Assembly (NCBI GenBank): GCA_027492545.1
Contig: JAPUEL010000096.1
Location: 62,001 to 126,000 of the forward strand
DNA from: Propionibacteriaceae bacterium
GTDB taxonomy: Bacteria; Actinomycetota; Actinomycetes; Propionibacteriales; Propionibacteriaceae
Direction: 5' to 3'
DNA: 64,000 bases
Of the stretch, positions 46,275 to 56,574 are shown piece after piece. Numbering within the stretch: position 1 is the stretch's first letter; every line of letters begins with the position of its first letter. A model generated the notes under the pieces. It searched no databases, had not been told where the DNA came from, and worked only from the letters and a program-made list of their open reading frames with translations. A program made the translations under genes and the position numbers.

Positions 46275-46280
46275 TACTGT
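46275..46280 (+). promoter_or_regulatory. Candidate -10 box (TACTGT) for sppA
   Basis: TACTGT lies just after the amidohydrolase stop and predicts a leader of about 19 nt holding the AAGGAGG ribosome-binding site. Confidence 0.35.
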
Positions 46281-46305
46281 GGCGGCTGACCGAAGGAGGC
46301 CCACC

Positions 46306-47517
46306 GTGTCCGACCCCAGCCAGTCGTTCCCGCCACCCAGCGTGGACCAGCGCTCAGCAGATCTGCCCCAGCCGGCACCCACGCCCCAGCCCGCGGGTCC
46401 CGTGGCGCCGGGGCCGGTCCTGCCCCCCGCGCCAAGGACCCAGGGCGGATTCGGCCGCGGGTTCGGCATCGGAGCGGGCATCGGGCTGGGCCTCGGAGCC
46501 GCGTCGCTGCTCATGGCGCTCGTGCTCGGCGTCGTCACGATCATCGGGTCGATGACGCTCGTCTCGACGGCGGGCGGGGTCGCCACCACCCAGCTGGACA
46601 CCATCTGGGGCGGGGGGAGCCAGAGCCTCCGGGCCATCACGGTGGCGGGACCCATCATGGCCGACGCATCCGACGGGGCGTTGCTCAGCGCCGGATCCTA
46701 CGGCTACGAGATCGCGGCCCAGCTCGACGAACTGACCACCGACGATGCGGCCGGGGTGGTGCTGCTGGTCAACACCCCGGGAGGCAGCATCGCGGGCTCC
46801 CGCGCGATCAGCGATGCCGTGCTGCGCTACCAGGAGCGCACCGGTCAGAAGGTGCTGGTGCACGTGAGCTCCATCTCCGCCTCCGGCGGGGTCTACGCCA
46901 CCGCGCCGGCGGACGAGATCATTGTCGACCACGGGGCCCTGGTCGGCTCCATCGGCGTCATCTTCGGCCCGTTCGACCAGTACACGGACGTGGTCGCCAC
47001 CAGCGGCACGCTGTTCGAGTCCGGGGTGACCACCACCGGCGGCATCACGAGCGAGTACCTCACGCAGGGTGAGGGAAAAGACTTCGGGAACCCCTTCAGG
47101 CCCATCACCGACGAGGAGCGGGCCGTCTACACCGCGGGGCTGGCGGCTGAGTACGACACGTTCGTGGCCCACGTCGCGCAACACCGCGACATCAGCGAGG
47201 CGGCGATCCGTGATCAGATCGGGGCGCACCTCTACGACTCGGTGCGCGCGCAGGACTACGGCCTGATCGACGGCGTGCTCGGCCGCGACGAGTTCTTCCG
47301 TCACGCCGCCGAGGCAGCCGGGCTTGACCCGGAGGACACGAGGGTCGAGGCGATCGCGCAGCCCAGCGCGTGGGAGGCGTTCCTGGGAGTGGAGCGGCCC
47401 TTCGGGGTGGCGCCCGCCGCGGAGACCGGCGACGGGGTGGTGCCGGTACTGAGCCCGACCTTCTGCCACGCGGCCCAGCCGTTGGCGCTCTCCGGTAGCG
47501 TCGAGCGGCTCTGCTGA
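46306..47517 (+). CDS. sppA: S49 family signal peptide peptidase
   Basis: This 403-residue membrane protease has a Pro-rich cytoplasmic N-terminus, a Gly-rich stretch and membrane segment at about residues 50-85, then one S49 domain. Nucleophile Ser193 lies in SASGGVYA, and the Lys of GEGKDFGNPF fits the catalytic dyad region. SppA degrades cleaved signal peptides. AAGGAGG is 6 nt before GTG 46306. It is the short single-domain form. A C-terminal extension of about 60 residues after the protease domain has no clear motif. Confidence 0.88.
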   Translation: MSDPSQSFPPPSVDQRSADLPQPAPTPQPAGPVAPGPVLPPAPRTQGGFGRGFGIGAGIGLGLGAASLLMALVLGVVTIIGSMTLVSTAGGVATTQLDTIWGGGSQSLRAITVAGPIMADASDGALLSAGSYGYEIAAQLDELTTDDAAGVVLLVNTPGGSIAGSRAISDAVLRYQERTGQKVLVHVSSISASGGVYATAPADEIIVDHGALVGSIGVIFGPFDQYTDVVATSGTLFESGVTTTGGITSEYLTQGEGKDFGNPFRPITDEERAVYTAGLAAEYDTFVAHVAQHRDISEAAIRDQIGAHLYDSVRAQDYGLIDGVLGRDEFFRHAAEAAGLDPEDTRVEAIAQPSAWEAFLGVERPFGVAPAAETGDGVVPVLSPTFCHAAQPLALSGSVERLC

Positions 47518-47521
47518 GGCT

Positions 47522-47542
47522 CAGGCGAGCGGCCAGCGCCTG
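47522..47542. terminator. Bidirectional hairpin between sppA and the zincin gene
   Basis: CAGGCG at 47522-47527 pairs with CGCCTG at 47537-47542. The outer GCTGAG/CTCAGC adds more pairing. It lies between convergent stops. Confidence 0.45.
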
Positions 47543-47543
47543 C

Positions 47544-47888
47544 TCAGCCCCAGCCGAGTGAGTGGAGGGCCTCCTCGTCGATGCCGTGGTAGTGGCCCAG
47601 CTCGTGGACCAGGGTGATCCAGATCTCCTCGTACAGCTCGTCGTCGCTGTGGCACATGCGCGTGAGCGGCCCGCGGAACAGGACGATCCTGTCGGGCAGC
47701 TGCCCGTACCCGTACTGGTCACGCTCGGTGAGGGCTGTGCCCTCGTACCAGCCCAGCGAGTCGGAACCGTCCTCGGGCTCGTCCTCGATGACGAAGATGA
47801 CGTTGTCGAGGTTCGCGACGAGCTGTTCGGGGAGCGCGCCCAGCGCCTCCTCGACGATCGCCTCGAACCGGGCCTCTGAGATGTGCAC
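47544..47888 (-). CDS. Small zincin-like metallopeptidase family protein
   Basis: This 114-residue protein has the HExxH motif in LVHELGHYHGID near its C-terminus, with a following acidic residue as third ligand candidate. Size and layout match the Zincin_1 (PF06262) family of actinobacteria and other bacteria, whose substrates are unknown. GTG 47888 has a -10 box 7 nt upstream and no ribosome-binding site; longer frames add an arginine-rich stretch that is not protein-like. It is convergent with sppA. Confidence 0.85.
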   Translation of the reverse strand: MHISEARFEAIVEEALGALPEQLVANLDNVIFVIEDEPEDGSDSLGWYEGTALTERDQYGYGQLPDRIVLFRGPLTRMCHSDDELYEEIWITLVHELGHYHGIDEEALHSLGWG

Positions 47889-47895
47889 GAGGCAG

Positions 47896-47901
47896 ATGGT
47901 A
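47896..47901 (-). promoter_or_regulatory. -10 box (TACCAT) for the zincin gene
   Basis: TACCAT on the minus strand lies 7 nt before GTG 47888, consistent with a leaderless mRNA. Confidence 0.4.
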
Positions 47902-47946
47902 CGTCGCCTGCGCCGGCACCGGATTGGCCCTCGCCCGCCGATCTGG

Positions 47947-48092
47947 CACAATGTCGGATGCACCTCTTTGCCCGGGCCCTCTCATCCGAGCGTCGAGGCC
48001 CCTAGGTTTGCGCGCGGCGTGCCCCACACGTCGTGAGCGTCCATCCGCATCGTCTGCTGGCAGACACTTTCATCAACAGGAGAACCACACCC
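47947..48092 (+). promoter_or_regulatory. Promoter and leader of the rpsP operon
   Basis: CACAAT at 47947-47952 is the likely -10 box, predicting a leader of about 130 nt. AGGAGA at 48078-48083 precedes the rpsP GTG. I see no known riboswitch or protein-binding mimic in it. Confidence 0.35.
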
Positions 48093-48557
48093 GTGGCAAC
48101 CAAGATCCGCCTGAAGCGACTCGGCAAGATTCGCTCGCCCCACTACCGCATCATCGTCATCGACTCGCGCGCCAAGCGCGAGGGCAAGGCCATCGAGGAG
48201 ATCGGCCTCTACCACCCGAAGAACGATCCGTCGGTCATCCGCGTCGATTCCGAGCGCGCTCAGTACTGGCTGTCGGTCGGTGCCCAGCCCACCGAGGCCG
48301 TCGTGGCACTCTTCAAGCGCACCGGGGACTGGCAGCAGTTCACCGGCGACAAGACGCCCTCCGGTGTCGACCCGCAGCCTGAGCGTCGCGACCGCGAGGC
48401 CGAGTTCGCCAAGGCGCTCGCCGAGGACAGCGGCGCCACCGCGCCCGCCATCTCGAAGGCCAAGAAGAAGGCCGACGAGGCCGCAGCCAAGGCCCCCGCT
48501 GACGAGGCCCCCCAGGCTGAGGCCCCCGCAGCCGAGGCTCCGGCCGAAGAGGCCTGA
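48093..48557 (+). CDS. rpsP: 30S ribosomal protein S16 with acidic-basic C-terminal tail
   Basis: This 154-residue S16 starts at GTG 48093 ([19 protein letters not shown]). The globular domain ends near residue 85. About 65 further residues are rich in Ala, Lys, Pro and Glu and resemble the disordered tails of actinobacterial S16. It heads the rpsP-khpA group; khpA follows after 2 nt. Confidence 0.95.
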   Translation: MATKIRLKRLGKIRSPHYRIIVIDSRAKREGKAIEEIGLYHPKNDPSVIRVDSERAQYWLSVGAQPTEAVVALFKRTGDWQQFTGDKTPSGVDPQPERRDREAEFAKALAEDSGATAPAISKAKKKADEAAAKAPADEAPQAEAPAAEAPAEEA

Positions 48558-48559
48558 GC

Positions 48560-48808
48560 GTGCTCGCCGAAGCTCTTGAGCACCTCGTCGCCGGGATCGT
48601 GTCGAACCCGGACGACGTGAGCGTCAAGGACAAGGATCTGCGCCGTGGGCGTCTTCTCGAGGTGCGGGTGCACCCGGACGACGTCGGCAAGGTGATCGGC
48701 CGCCAGGGCCGCACCGCGCAGTCCCTGCGCACCGTGGTCGCGGCTCTGGCCGGCAAGGAGAGCGTCCGGGTGGACTTCGTGGACGTGGATCGTCCCCGTC
48801 GCCCCTGA
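48560..48808 (+). CDS. khpA: KH-domain RNA-binding protein (KhpA/YlqC type)
   Basis: This 82-residue protein is a single KH domain with the GRQGRT (GxxG) loop at about residues 47-52. It binds RNA, usually with KhpB/Jag, and in Firmicutes affects cell length control. GTG 48560 is 2 nt after rpsP. A strong hairpin follows. Confidence 0.9.
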   Translation: MLAEALEHLVAGIVSNPDDVSVKDKDLRRGRLLEVRVHPDDVGKVIGRQGRTAQSLRTVVAALAGKESVRVDFVDVDRPRRP

Positions 48809-48821
48809 CCCAACCCCGTGC

Positions 48822-48855
48822 GATGCCCCGGACACCCGAACGGGTCCGGGGCATC
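48822..48855 (+). terminator. Hairpin after khpA
   Basis: GATGCCCCGGAC at 48822-48833 pairs exactly with 48844-48855. It separates rpsP-khpA from rimM-trmD or lowers read-through. Confidence 0.7.
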
Positions 48856-48897
48856 GTCGTCCCCGCGGAGCGTGGACCTGATCGCAAGGAGTGAACC

Positions 48898-49419
48898 ATG
48901 GGTGACCTGGTGGACGTGACGGTCGGCATCATCGGCCGCCCGCACGGTGTGCGCGGCGATGTGTTCATCGACGTGCGCACCGACGAGCCCGGCCGGCGTT
49001 TCGCCGTCGGCACGAGGCTCAGCCTGGGCGAGTCGGGACGGACCGTGGAGATCGCGACGGTGCGGTGGAACCGCGGGAGGCTCATGTTGACCTTCGCCGG
49101 GTATCCCGACCGCACCACCGTCGAGCAGTTGGTGGGGCAGACGCTGGGTGCCAAGGTGCCCGCGGACGAGCGCCCCAGTGAGGCGGAGGAGTACTTCGAC
49201 CGTCAGTTGGTGGGCCTGGCCGTGCTGGATCACGCGGGTAGCCGGGTGGGCGTCGTCCGCGAGGTCCTGCACCTCCCGGCCCAGGATGTGTTGGAGGTCG
49301 CAGTGAAGGGTGGAGAACGGCTCATCCCGTTCGTGAGCGCTCTGGTCCCCGAGGTGGACCTGGCGGCGGGACACGTTCGGCTCGCGGACGTCGAGGGCCT
49401 CCTGGAGGACATCGAATGA
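48898..49419 (+). CDS. rimM: Ribosome maturation factor RimM
   Basis: This 173-residue protein assists 30S assembly near S19. The N-terminal RimM domain ([20 protein letters not shown]) and the PRC-barrel ([25 protein letters not shown]) are both present. AAGGAG lies upstream of ATG 48898. It overlaps trmD by ATGA. Confidence 0.95.
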   Translation: MGDLVDVTVGIIGRPHGVRGDVFIDVRTDEPGRRFAVGTRLSLGESGRTVEIATVRWNRGRLMLTFAGYPDRTTVEQLVGQTLGAKVPADERPSEAEEYFDRQLVGLAVLDHAGSRVGVVREVLHLPAQDVLEVAVKGGERLIPFVSALVPEVDLAAGHVRLADVEGLLEDIE

Positions 49420-50111
49420 GGCTCGACGTCGTCACGATCTTCCCCGACTACTTCAGCCCGCTGGGGCTGAGCCTCGTGGGCAAGGCCATCTCGACGGGGA
49501 TCGTGGACCTCGCCGTCCATGACCTGCGGGACTGGACCCACGACCGGCACCGCACCACCGACGACACCCCGTACGGGGGAGGGGCAGGGATGGTGATGAA
49601 GCCTGAGCCCTGGGGCGAGGCCCTGGATGCGCTCGAGTCGGCATCACCACTGCCCATCACGGTGGTGGTGCCCAGCCCCGCGGGCGTGCCGTTCACTCAG
49701 GCGATGGCCTACGACCTGGCGGGCCGGGAGCGGCTCGTGTTCGCGTGCGGCCGTTACGAGGGCATCGACCAGCGTGTGATCGACCACTGCGCCGAGCGCT
49801 ACGAGCTGATCGAGGTCTCGCTGGGGGACTACGTCCTCAACGGCGGTGAGGTGGCCACCCTGGCCATCATCGAGGCGGTCGTGCGCCTGCTGCCCGGGGT
49901 CCTCGGGAACCCGGAGTCGCTGGTGGAGGAGTCACACTCTCAGGGGCACGAGCAGCTGCTGGAATACCCCAACTACACCAAGCCTCCGGTGTGGCGGGGC
50001 AGGCCGGTGCCGGACGTGCTGCTGAGCGGCCACCACGCCCTCATCGAGGCGTGGCGGCGTGAACAGGCGCTCCGCCGGACGGCGGAGCGCCGCCCGGACC
50101 TCCTCGCCTGA
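49416..50111 (+). CDS. trmD: tRNA (guanine-37-N1)-methyltransferase
   Basis: This 231-residue SPOUT enzyme makes m1G37 in tRNA. The knot motifs [11 protein letters not shown] and [11 protein letters not shown] are intact, as is the substrate segment [13 protein letters not shown]. Its ATG overlaps rimM. The 3' end contains a terminator-like hairpin. In most actinobacteria rplS follows closely; here sdhCAB intervenes. Confidence 0.96.
   Translation: MRLDVVTIFPDYFSPLGLSLVGKAISTGIVDLAVHDLRDWTHDRHRTTDDTPYGGGAGMVMKPEPWGEALDALESASPLPITVVVPSPAGVPFTQAMAYDLAGRERLVFACGRYEGIDQRVIDHCAERYELIEVSLGDYVLNGGEVATLAIIEAVVRLLPGVLGNPESLVEESHSQGHEQLLEYPNYTKPPVWRGRPVPDVLLSGHHALIEAWRREQALRRTAERRPDLLA
50066..50091 (+). 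terminator. Hairpin inside the 3' end of trmD
   Basis: GGCGCTCCGCC at 50066-50076 pairs with 50081-50091 around a GGAC loop. It lies in codons for [10 protein letters not shown] and may end or stabilise the rimM-trmD mRNA; no T-run follows. Confidence 0.45.
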
Positions 50112-50199
50112 CATTTCGTGAGTCAATCGGCACGTAAATGGCCTAGCGAATCGCCCTTCGATAAGGTCACCCCACTGCCCGAATGTCCGTGCTGTTGGC

Positions 50200-50205
50200 T
50201 AGAGT
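50200..50205 (+). promoter_or_regulatory. -10 box (TAGAGT) for leaderless sdhC
   Basis: TAGAGT lies exactly 6 nt before GTG 50212, with no ribosome-binding site. Confidence 0.5.
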
Positions 50206-50211
50206 GAGCGC

Positions 50212-50924
50212 GTGGCAACAACACTCACCATTCATCAACGGGCGTTGCGAAGCACGGTCGTCAAGAAGGTCATCATGGCAGTGACCGGCTTGATCATGAT
50301 CGCCTTCCTCCTCGTGCACATGTACGGCAATCTGAAGATGTTCCTCGGTCCCGAGGCCTTCGATCACTACGCCCATTGGCTGAAGGGAACCACCGAAGAC
50401 GGTGGGATCCTCTATCCGATCCTCCCGGCCGGCTGGTTCATCTGGATCTTCCGGTCGGCCCTTGTCCTCTCCGTGATCCTGCACATCTGGTCCGCCTACA
50501 CGCTCTCGATGGAGACGCGGCGGAACCGTGGCACCAAGTACGTCAACAGCCAGAAGAAGGTGCAGACCTACTCCTCGCGCACCATGCGCTGGGGCGGCAT
50601 CATCGTCGCGGCGTTCCTGATCTTCCACCTCATCCAGTTCACCATCGTCCCCGGTTCCGTCAGCGGCGGCACGGGCGACGAGCCGCACACCATGGTGCTG
50701 GCCGCGTTCGAACTGTGGTGGATGGTTGTGCTGTACGCCGTGTGCATGGTGCTCATCTGCATGCACATCCGTCACGGCTTCTGGAGCGCCTTCACGACCC
50801 TGGGTGGAAACACGAGCGCCAAGGCGGCCTCGGTGCTCAACCTGCTGGCCATCATCGTGGCCGTGGTCCTGTTCGTCGGCTTCATGATCATGCCTCTGGC
50901 CGTCCTGTTTGGAGTTGGTATCTG

Positions 50925-50925
<1 letters not shown>
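50212..50925 (+). CDS. sdhC: Succinate dehydrogenase cytochrome b subunit
   Basis: This 237-residue protein has five membrane helices and histidines in [20 protein letters not shown] and MHIRHGFW that fit two haem b groups. It is the single large anchor of a B-type succinate:quinone reductase (Bacillus/Wolinella layout), so no sdhD is needed. It reduces menaquinone in the membrane. Its stop overlaps the sdhA ATG (TGATG). Confidence 0.93.
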
Positions 50926-52933
<2,008 letters not shown>

Positions 52934-52937
<4 letters not shown>

Positions 52938-53695
52938 AGCTCAAGCTACGTATCTGGCGTCAGGCCGGCCCGGGTGCAGCCGGCCGGATGGTCGAGTACG
53001 ACCTGGATGGCGTGTCAGACGACATGTCCTTCCTGGAGATGCTTGACCTGCTCAACGAGAACCTCACGCAGCGCAACGAGGAGCCGGTGGCGTTCGACCA
53101 CGACTGCCGCGAGGGCATCTGCGGCATGTGTGGCGTCGTCATCAACGGCATCGCCCACGGCGCCCCGGAGGGTGTCCGCACCACGACCTGCCAGTTGCAC
53201 ATGCGCTCGTTCGCCGATGGGGCCACCATCGACATCGAGCCGTGGCGGGCGGGCGCCTTCCCGGTGCTCAAGGACCTCGCGGTGGACCGCACCGCGTTCG
53301 ACCGGATCATCCAGGCCGGCGGGTTCATCTCGTCGAACACCGGATCGGCGCCGGACGCGCACGCCACGCCCGCCCCGAAGCGGGAGGCTGACGTCGCCTT
53401 CGACAACGCCACGTGCATCGGCTGCGGCGCCTGCGTCGCCGCCTGCCCGAACTCCTCCGCCATGCTCTTCACTGCGGCGAAGATCACGCACCTGGCCATG
53501 CTGCCGCAGGGCCAGCCCGAGCGGTACCGCCGGGTGAAGTCCATGGTGGCGCAGCACGACGAGGAGGGCTTCGGTAACTGCACCAACATCGGCGAATGCG
53601 CCGCGGTCTGCCCCAAGGGCATCCCGCTGGAGTCGATCTCGCAGCTCAACAGGGACCTCATCTCCGCGCTGTTCAAGAAGGACGGCACGGTCTGA
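52934..53695 (+). CDS. sdhB: Succinate dehydrogenase iron-sulfur subunit
   Basis: This 253-residue subunit passes electrons from FAD to haem b. The [2Fe-2S] ligands are Cys58, Cys63, Cys66 and Cys86. The [4Fe-4S] motif [11 protein letters not shown] is at residues 161-171. Cys216, Cys222 and Cys226 supply the third cluster. GTG 52934 overlaps the sdhA stop. A T-rich terminator follows. Confidence 0.96.
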
Positions 53696-53708
53696 TCCGA
53701 CCATGAGA

Positions 53709-53740
53709 GAGGGCCCCTGGGACACGTCCCGGGGGCCCTC
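53709..53740 (+). terminator. Terminator of the sdhCAB operon
   Basis: GAGGGCCCC-type arms at 53709-53723 and 53726-53740 form a 15-bp stem with one mismatch, followed by TTCATT. Confidence 0.75.
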
Positions 53741-53807
53741 TTCATTGGGCGCGCCTACCGGCCGAACGGTCGCCGGCCGTGATTTCGTGCCGCTCGCCTC
53801 CCTCTGC

Positions 53808-53938
53808 CATAATGACTAGTCGTTGCCCACACTCGGGCAGCCCGGGTTCGTCGCAGCTCCTGCCACTGGGGGACTGTCTGCGAGGGTCCGGTCGATGCGA
53901 ACCGCGGTGACCTGTGGCACTGACGGAAGGGTTAAGAA
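53808..53938 (+). promoter_or_regulatory. Promoter and leader of rplS
   Basis: CATAAT at 53808-53813 is a good -10 box, predicting a leader of about 118 nt. TGCCAC near 53873 can pair with GTGGCA near 53914. L19 leaders with control roles are known in Firmicutes; I cannot match this one to them. Confidence 0.4.
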
Positions 53939-54289
53939 ATGACCAACCAGCTGATCCAGGAGATCAACAAGGCCTCGCTCCGCGACGACATCCCGGAGTT
54001 CCGCGCCGGTGACTCGGTCAAGGTCCACGTCAAGGTCGTCGAGGGCACCCGCTCCCGCGTCCAGGTGTTCGCGGGCGTCGTCATCGCCCGCAACGCGGGT
54101 GGCGTGCAGGAGGCCTTCACTGTCCGGAAGGTGAGCTTCGGCGTCGGCGTGGAGCGCACTTTCCCGCTGCACAGCCCCATCATCGAGAAGATCGAGGTCG
54201 AGCGTCGCGGTGACGTGCGCCGAGCGAAGCTGTACTACCTCCGCGGTCTGCGCGGCAAGGCCGCCAAGATCAAGGAGAAGCGCTACTGA
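53939..54289 (+). CDS. rplS: 50S ribosomal protein L19
   Basis: This 116-residue protein is complete, from [19 protein letters not shown] to the basic end [16 protein letters not shown] lies 8 nt before the ATG. It is transcribed alone between two hairpins. Confidence 0.96.
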   Translation: MTNQLIQEINKASLRDDIPEFRAGDSVKVHVKVVEGTRSRVQVFAGVVIARNAGGVQEAFTVRKVSFGVGVERTFPLHSPIIEKIEVERRGDVRRAKLYYLRGLRGKAAKIKEKRY

Positions 54290-54309
54290 GCGCCTCGCTC
54301 GTGACTGCA

Positions 54310-54345
54310 GGAACCGCCGGTGGGCCCATGGCCGCCGGCGGTTCC
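54310..54345 (+). terminator. Terminator after rplS
   Basis: GGAACCGCCGG at 54310-54320 pairs exactly with 54335-54345. Confidence 0.7.
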
Positions 54346-54374
54346 TCGCGTCCTGTCCGCAAGGGCCGTCGCGG

Positions 54375-54380
54375 TATGCT
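54375..54380 (+). promoter_or_regulatory. Candidate -10 box (TATGCT) for lepB
   Basis: TATGCT predicts a leader of about 34 nt before GTG 54421, containing GAAGGA. Confidence 0.4.
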
Positions 54381-54420
54381 CTGGGGAGCGCTGACGCCCA
54401 TGCCACTGAAGGACTGATCT

Positions 54421-55194
54421 GTGGAACCGACGACGAACCCGACCGATGATGCCCGGCCGGGGACCCGCAGCCTCGGGGCGCGCCTGCTGGGGTGGCTCAC
54501 CGAGGGCGTGCTCATCCTCGTCGGGGCCATCGTCATCGCGACGCTCCTGCGCACGTTCGTCGGCCAGATGTTCGTGATCCCCTCCGGCTCCATGGAGAAC
54601 ACCCTGCAGGTCAACGATCGGGTGCTCGTGGCCAAGTTCGGGGGATTCCAGCGCGGCGACGTGGTGGTGTTCGAGGATCCGGGGGAGTGGCTGGCGCCGA
54701 GCGCGCCGTCAACCAATCCCGTCAAGATCGCCCTTGAGTTCGTCGGCGTGCTGCCCAATTCCGGCACCGAGCACCTCATCAAGCGGGTCATCGGAATGCC
54801 GGGTGACCATGTGCGAAGCACTGAGGACGGCAGGATCGAGGTCAACGGATCGGTGCTCGACGAGACGGCGTACCTCTACAGCGAGGGCGGCATCCAGGTG
54901 GCGCCGGTCACGGTGCCCTTCGACATCGTGGTCCCGGCCGACCGACTGTTCGTCATGGGTGATCACCGCAACGCGTCCGCGGACTCGCGCTGCCGCCTGG
55001 CCGAGGTCTCCCAGAGCCCGGGGGACCGCGCATTCGTCCCCGTGTCGAACGTGGTGGGTGCGGCCGTGGCCATCGTCTCGCCCTTGGACAGGCTGGCCAC
55101 CTTCACCCTTCCGCAGACCTTCCTCGACGTGCCGCCGGCTGACGGTCCTGCGCCTGAAGAACCGGAGCTCATCCGCGTGGAGCCCGGCTGCTGA
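54421..55194 (+). CDS. lepB: Type I signal peptidase
   Basis: This 257-residue protease removes signal peptides from exported proteins. A membrane helix at about residues 28-46 is followed by catalytic Ser57 (SGSMEN), Lys121 (KRVIGMPGD) and the GDHRNASADSR box. It could process the secreted peptide and the DUF4430-like protein of this window. The stop overlaps the rnhB ATG (TGATG). Confidence 0.95.
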   Translation: MEPTTNPTDDARPGTRSLGARLLGWLTEGVLILVGAIVIATLLRTFVGQMFVIPSGSMENTLQVNDRVLVAKFGGFQRGDVVVFEDPGEWLAPSAPSTNPVKIALEFVGVLPNSGTEHLIKRVIGMPGDHVRSTEDGRIEVNGSVLDETAYLYSEGGIQVAPVTVPFDIVVPADRLFVMGDHRNASADSRCRLAEVSQSPGDRAFVPVSNVVGAAVAIVSPLDRLATFTLPQTFLDVPPADGPAPEEPELIRVEPGC

Positions 55195-55826
55195 TGATCC
55201 GTCTCGGGCGCGGCGCCTACGGGTATGAACGGGCACTCGTGCGGTCTGGGCTGGGCCCTGTGGCCGGTGCCGACGAGGCCGGCCGGGGCGCGTGCGCGGG
55301 CCCGTTGGTGGCCGCCGCCGTCATCCTCGATCCGGAGCGCCCGATCGCAGGGCTCGACGACTCCAAGGTGCTGGGCGAGGCCACTCGGGAGCGCCTGCAC
55401 GACGTCATCATGCGCCGTGCCGTGGCGGTGGCGGTGGCTGTCGTCGAGGCCGATGAGTGCGACCGTCTGGGCATGCATCAAGCCGATCTCCAGGGACTGC
55501 GCAGAGCGGTGGGCCGGCTCGACGTGCCGCCGAACTTCGTGTTGACGGACGGGTTCGCCGTCGACGGGCTGGGCGTGCCCGGACTGGCGATGTGGAAGGG
55601 GGACAAGGTGGCGGCCTGCGTGAGCGCGGCCTCCATCGTGGCGAAGGTCACCCGGGACCGCATCATGGTGGCCCACGATTCCACCTACCCGGCCTACGGC
55701 TTCGCGATCCACAAGGGTTACTGCACTGCGCTGCACCAGGCGGCGCTGGACGAGCACGGCCCGTCGGAGATCCACAGGTGGTGCTTCGACAACGTGGCAC
55801 GAACGGCTAGAGTGATGGGACCATGA
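55194..55826 (+). CDS. rnhB: Ribonuclease HII
   Basis: This 210-residue enzyme nicks at ribonucleotides in DNA. DEAGRG at residues 27-32 supplies the first two acidic ligands; others are in LDDSK and the segment HDSTYPAYGF. Its ATG overlaps the lepB stop and its own stop overlaps the DUF2469 ATG. Confidence 0.95.
   Translation: MIRLGRGAYGYERALVRSGLGPVAGADEAGRGACAGPLVAAAVILDPERPIAGLDDSKVLGEATRERLHDVIMRRAVAVAVAVVEADECDRLGMHQADLQGLRRAVGRLDVPPNFVLTDGFAVDGLGVPGLAMWKGDKVAACVSAASIVAKVTRDRIMVAHDSTYPAYGFAIHKGYCTALHQAALDEHGPSEIHRWCFDNVARTARVMGP
55808..55813 (+). promoter_or_regulatory. Internal -10 box (TAGAGT) for the DUF2469 gene
   Basis: TAGAGT inside the 3' end of rnhB lies 9 nt before ATG 55823 and could give a second, nearly leaderless transcript. 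Confidence 0.35.
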
Positions 55827-56134
55827 GCGCCGAAGATCTAGAGCAATACGAGAGCAAACTCGAGCTTGACCTGTACCGCGAGTACAAGGACGTGGTGGGG
55901 ATCTTCACCTACGCGGTGGAGACCGAGCGGCGCTTCTACCTGTGCAACGTCGTCGACCTGAAGGTCAGGACCGAGGGCGGAGATGTCTACTACGAGGTCT
56001 CCATGGGGGATGCCTGGGTGTGGGACATGTACCGTCCCGCGCGGTTTGTGAAGTCGGCGAAGGTGCTGACCTTCCGGGACGTGTCGATCGAGGAGATCGC
56101 CCACTCGGACCTCCAGGTGCCCGAGAACCAGTGA
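55823..56134 (+). CDS. DUF2469 family protein
   Basis: This 103-residue acidic protein matches the actinobacterial DUF2469 family (SAEDLEQYESKLELDLYREY). It nearly always follows rnhB and precedes yraN. Function unknown. Its ATG overlaps rnhB (ATGA). Confidence 0.88.
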   Translation: MSAEDLEQYESKLELDLYREYKDVVGIFTYAVETERRFYLCNVVDLKVRTEGGDVYYEVSMGDAWVWDMYRPARFVKSAKVLTFRDVSIEEIAHSDLQVPENQ

Positions 56135-56202
56135 CTCCACTTCCTGTGGACAACGGGAGATAGCCGGTCGCGTTTCCGATCAAGTGATCGGAGGTGGTGG
56201 CG

Positions 56203-56574
56203 ATGGAGAGCCCAACGCAAGCACTCGGCCGTCGGGGTGAAGACCGGGCGGTCGAGTTCCTTGAGGCGCGTGGGTGGCGCGTGGTGGAGAGAAACTGGCG
56301 CTGCCGCGAGGGTGAGATCGACATCGTCGCGGTCGAACCCGACGGGCGCACCCTCGTGGTGGTGGAGGTCAAGTCCAGGGCGGGGCTCCGGTTCGGCGCC
56401 CCGCTGGAGACCATCACGTACGCGAAGGCCTGTCGGCTGCGACGCCTGGCGGCGCTCTACGTCCGGCAGTCCGGGCTGCGGCCCCACCTGATCAGGGTCG
56501 ACGCGGTCGGAGTGCTCTGGCCCCGGGGCGGCGAGTGCCAGTTCACCTATGCCCGGGGGATCGACGAGTGGTAG
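56203..56574 (+). CDS. YraN-family putative endonuclease (UPF0102)
   Basis: This 123-residue protein has a restriction-endonuclease-like core with GRRGEDRAVEFLEARG, REGEIDIVA and VVVEVKSRAG, where the Asp and the E-x-K are the likely catalytic residues. Its role is unclear; it travels with comM and dprA, which process DNA. ATG 56203 has GGAGG 8 nt upstream. Confidence 0.88.
   Translation: MESPTQALGRRGEDRAVEFLEARGWRVVERNWRCREGEIDIVAVEPDGRTLVVVEVKSRAGLRFGAPLETITYAKACRLRRLAALYVRQSGLRPHLIRVDAVGVLWPRGGECQFTYARGIDEW

Noticed and set aside
47947..48092. rpsP leader as a named riboswitch or ribosomal-protein leader
   Set aside because: I could not match its sequence to any leader class; it is reported only as a probable untranslated region.
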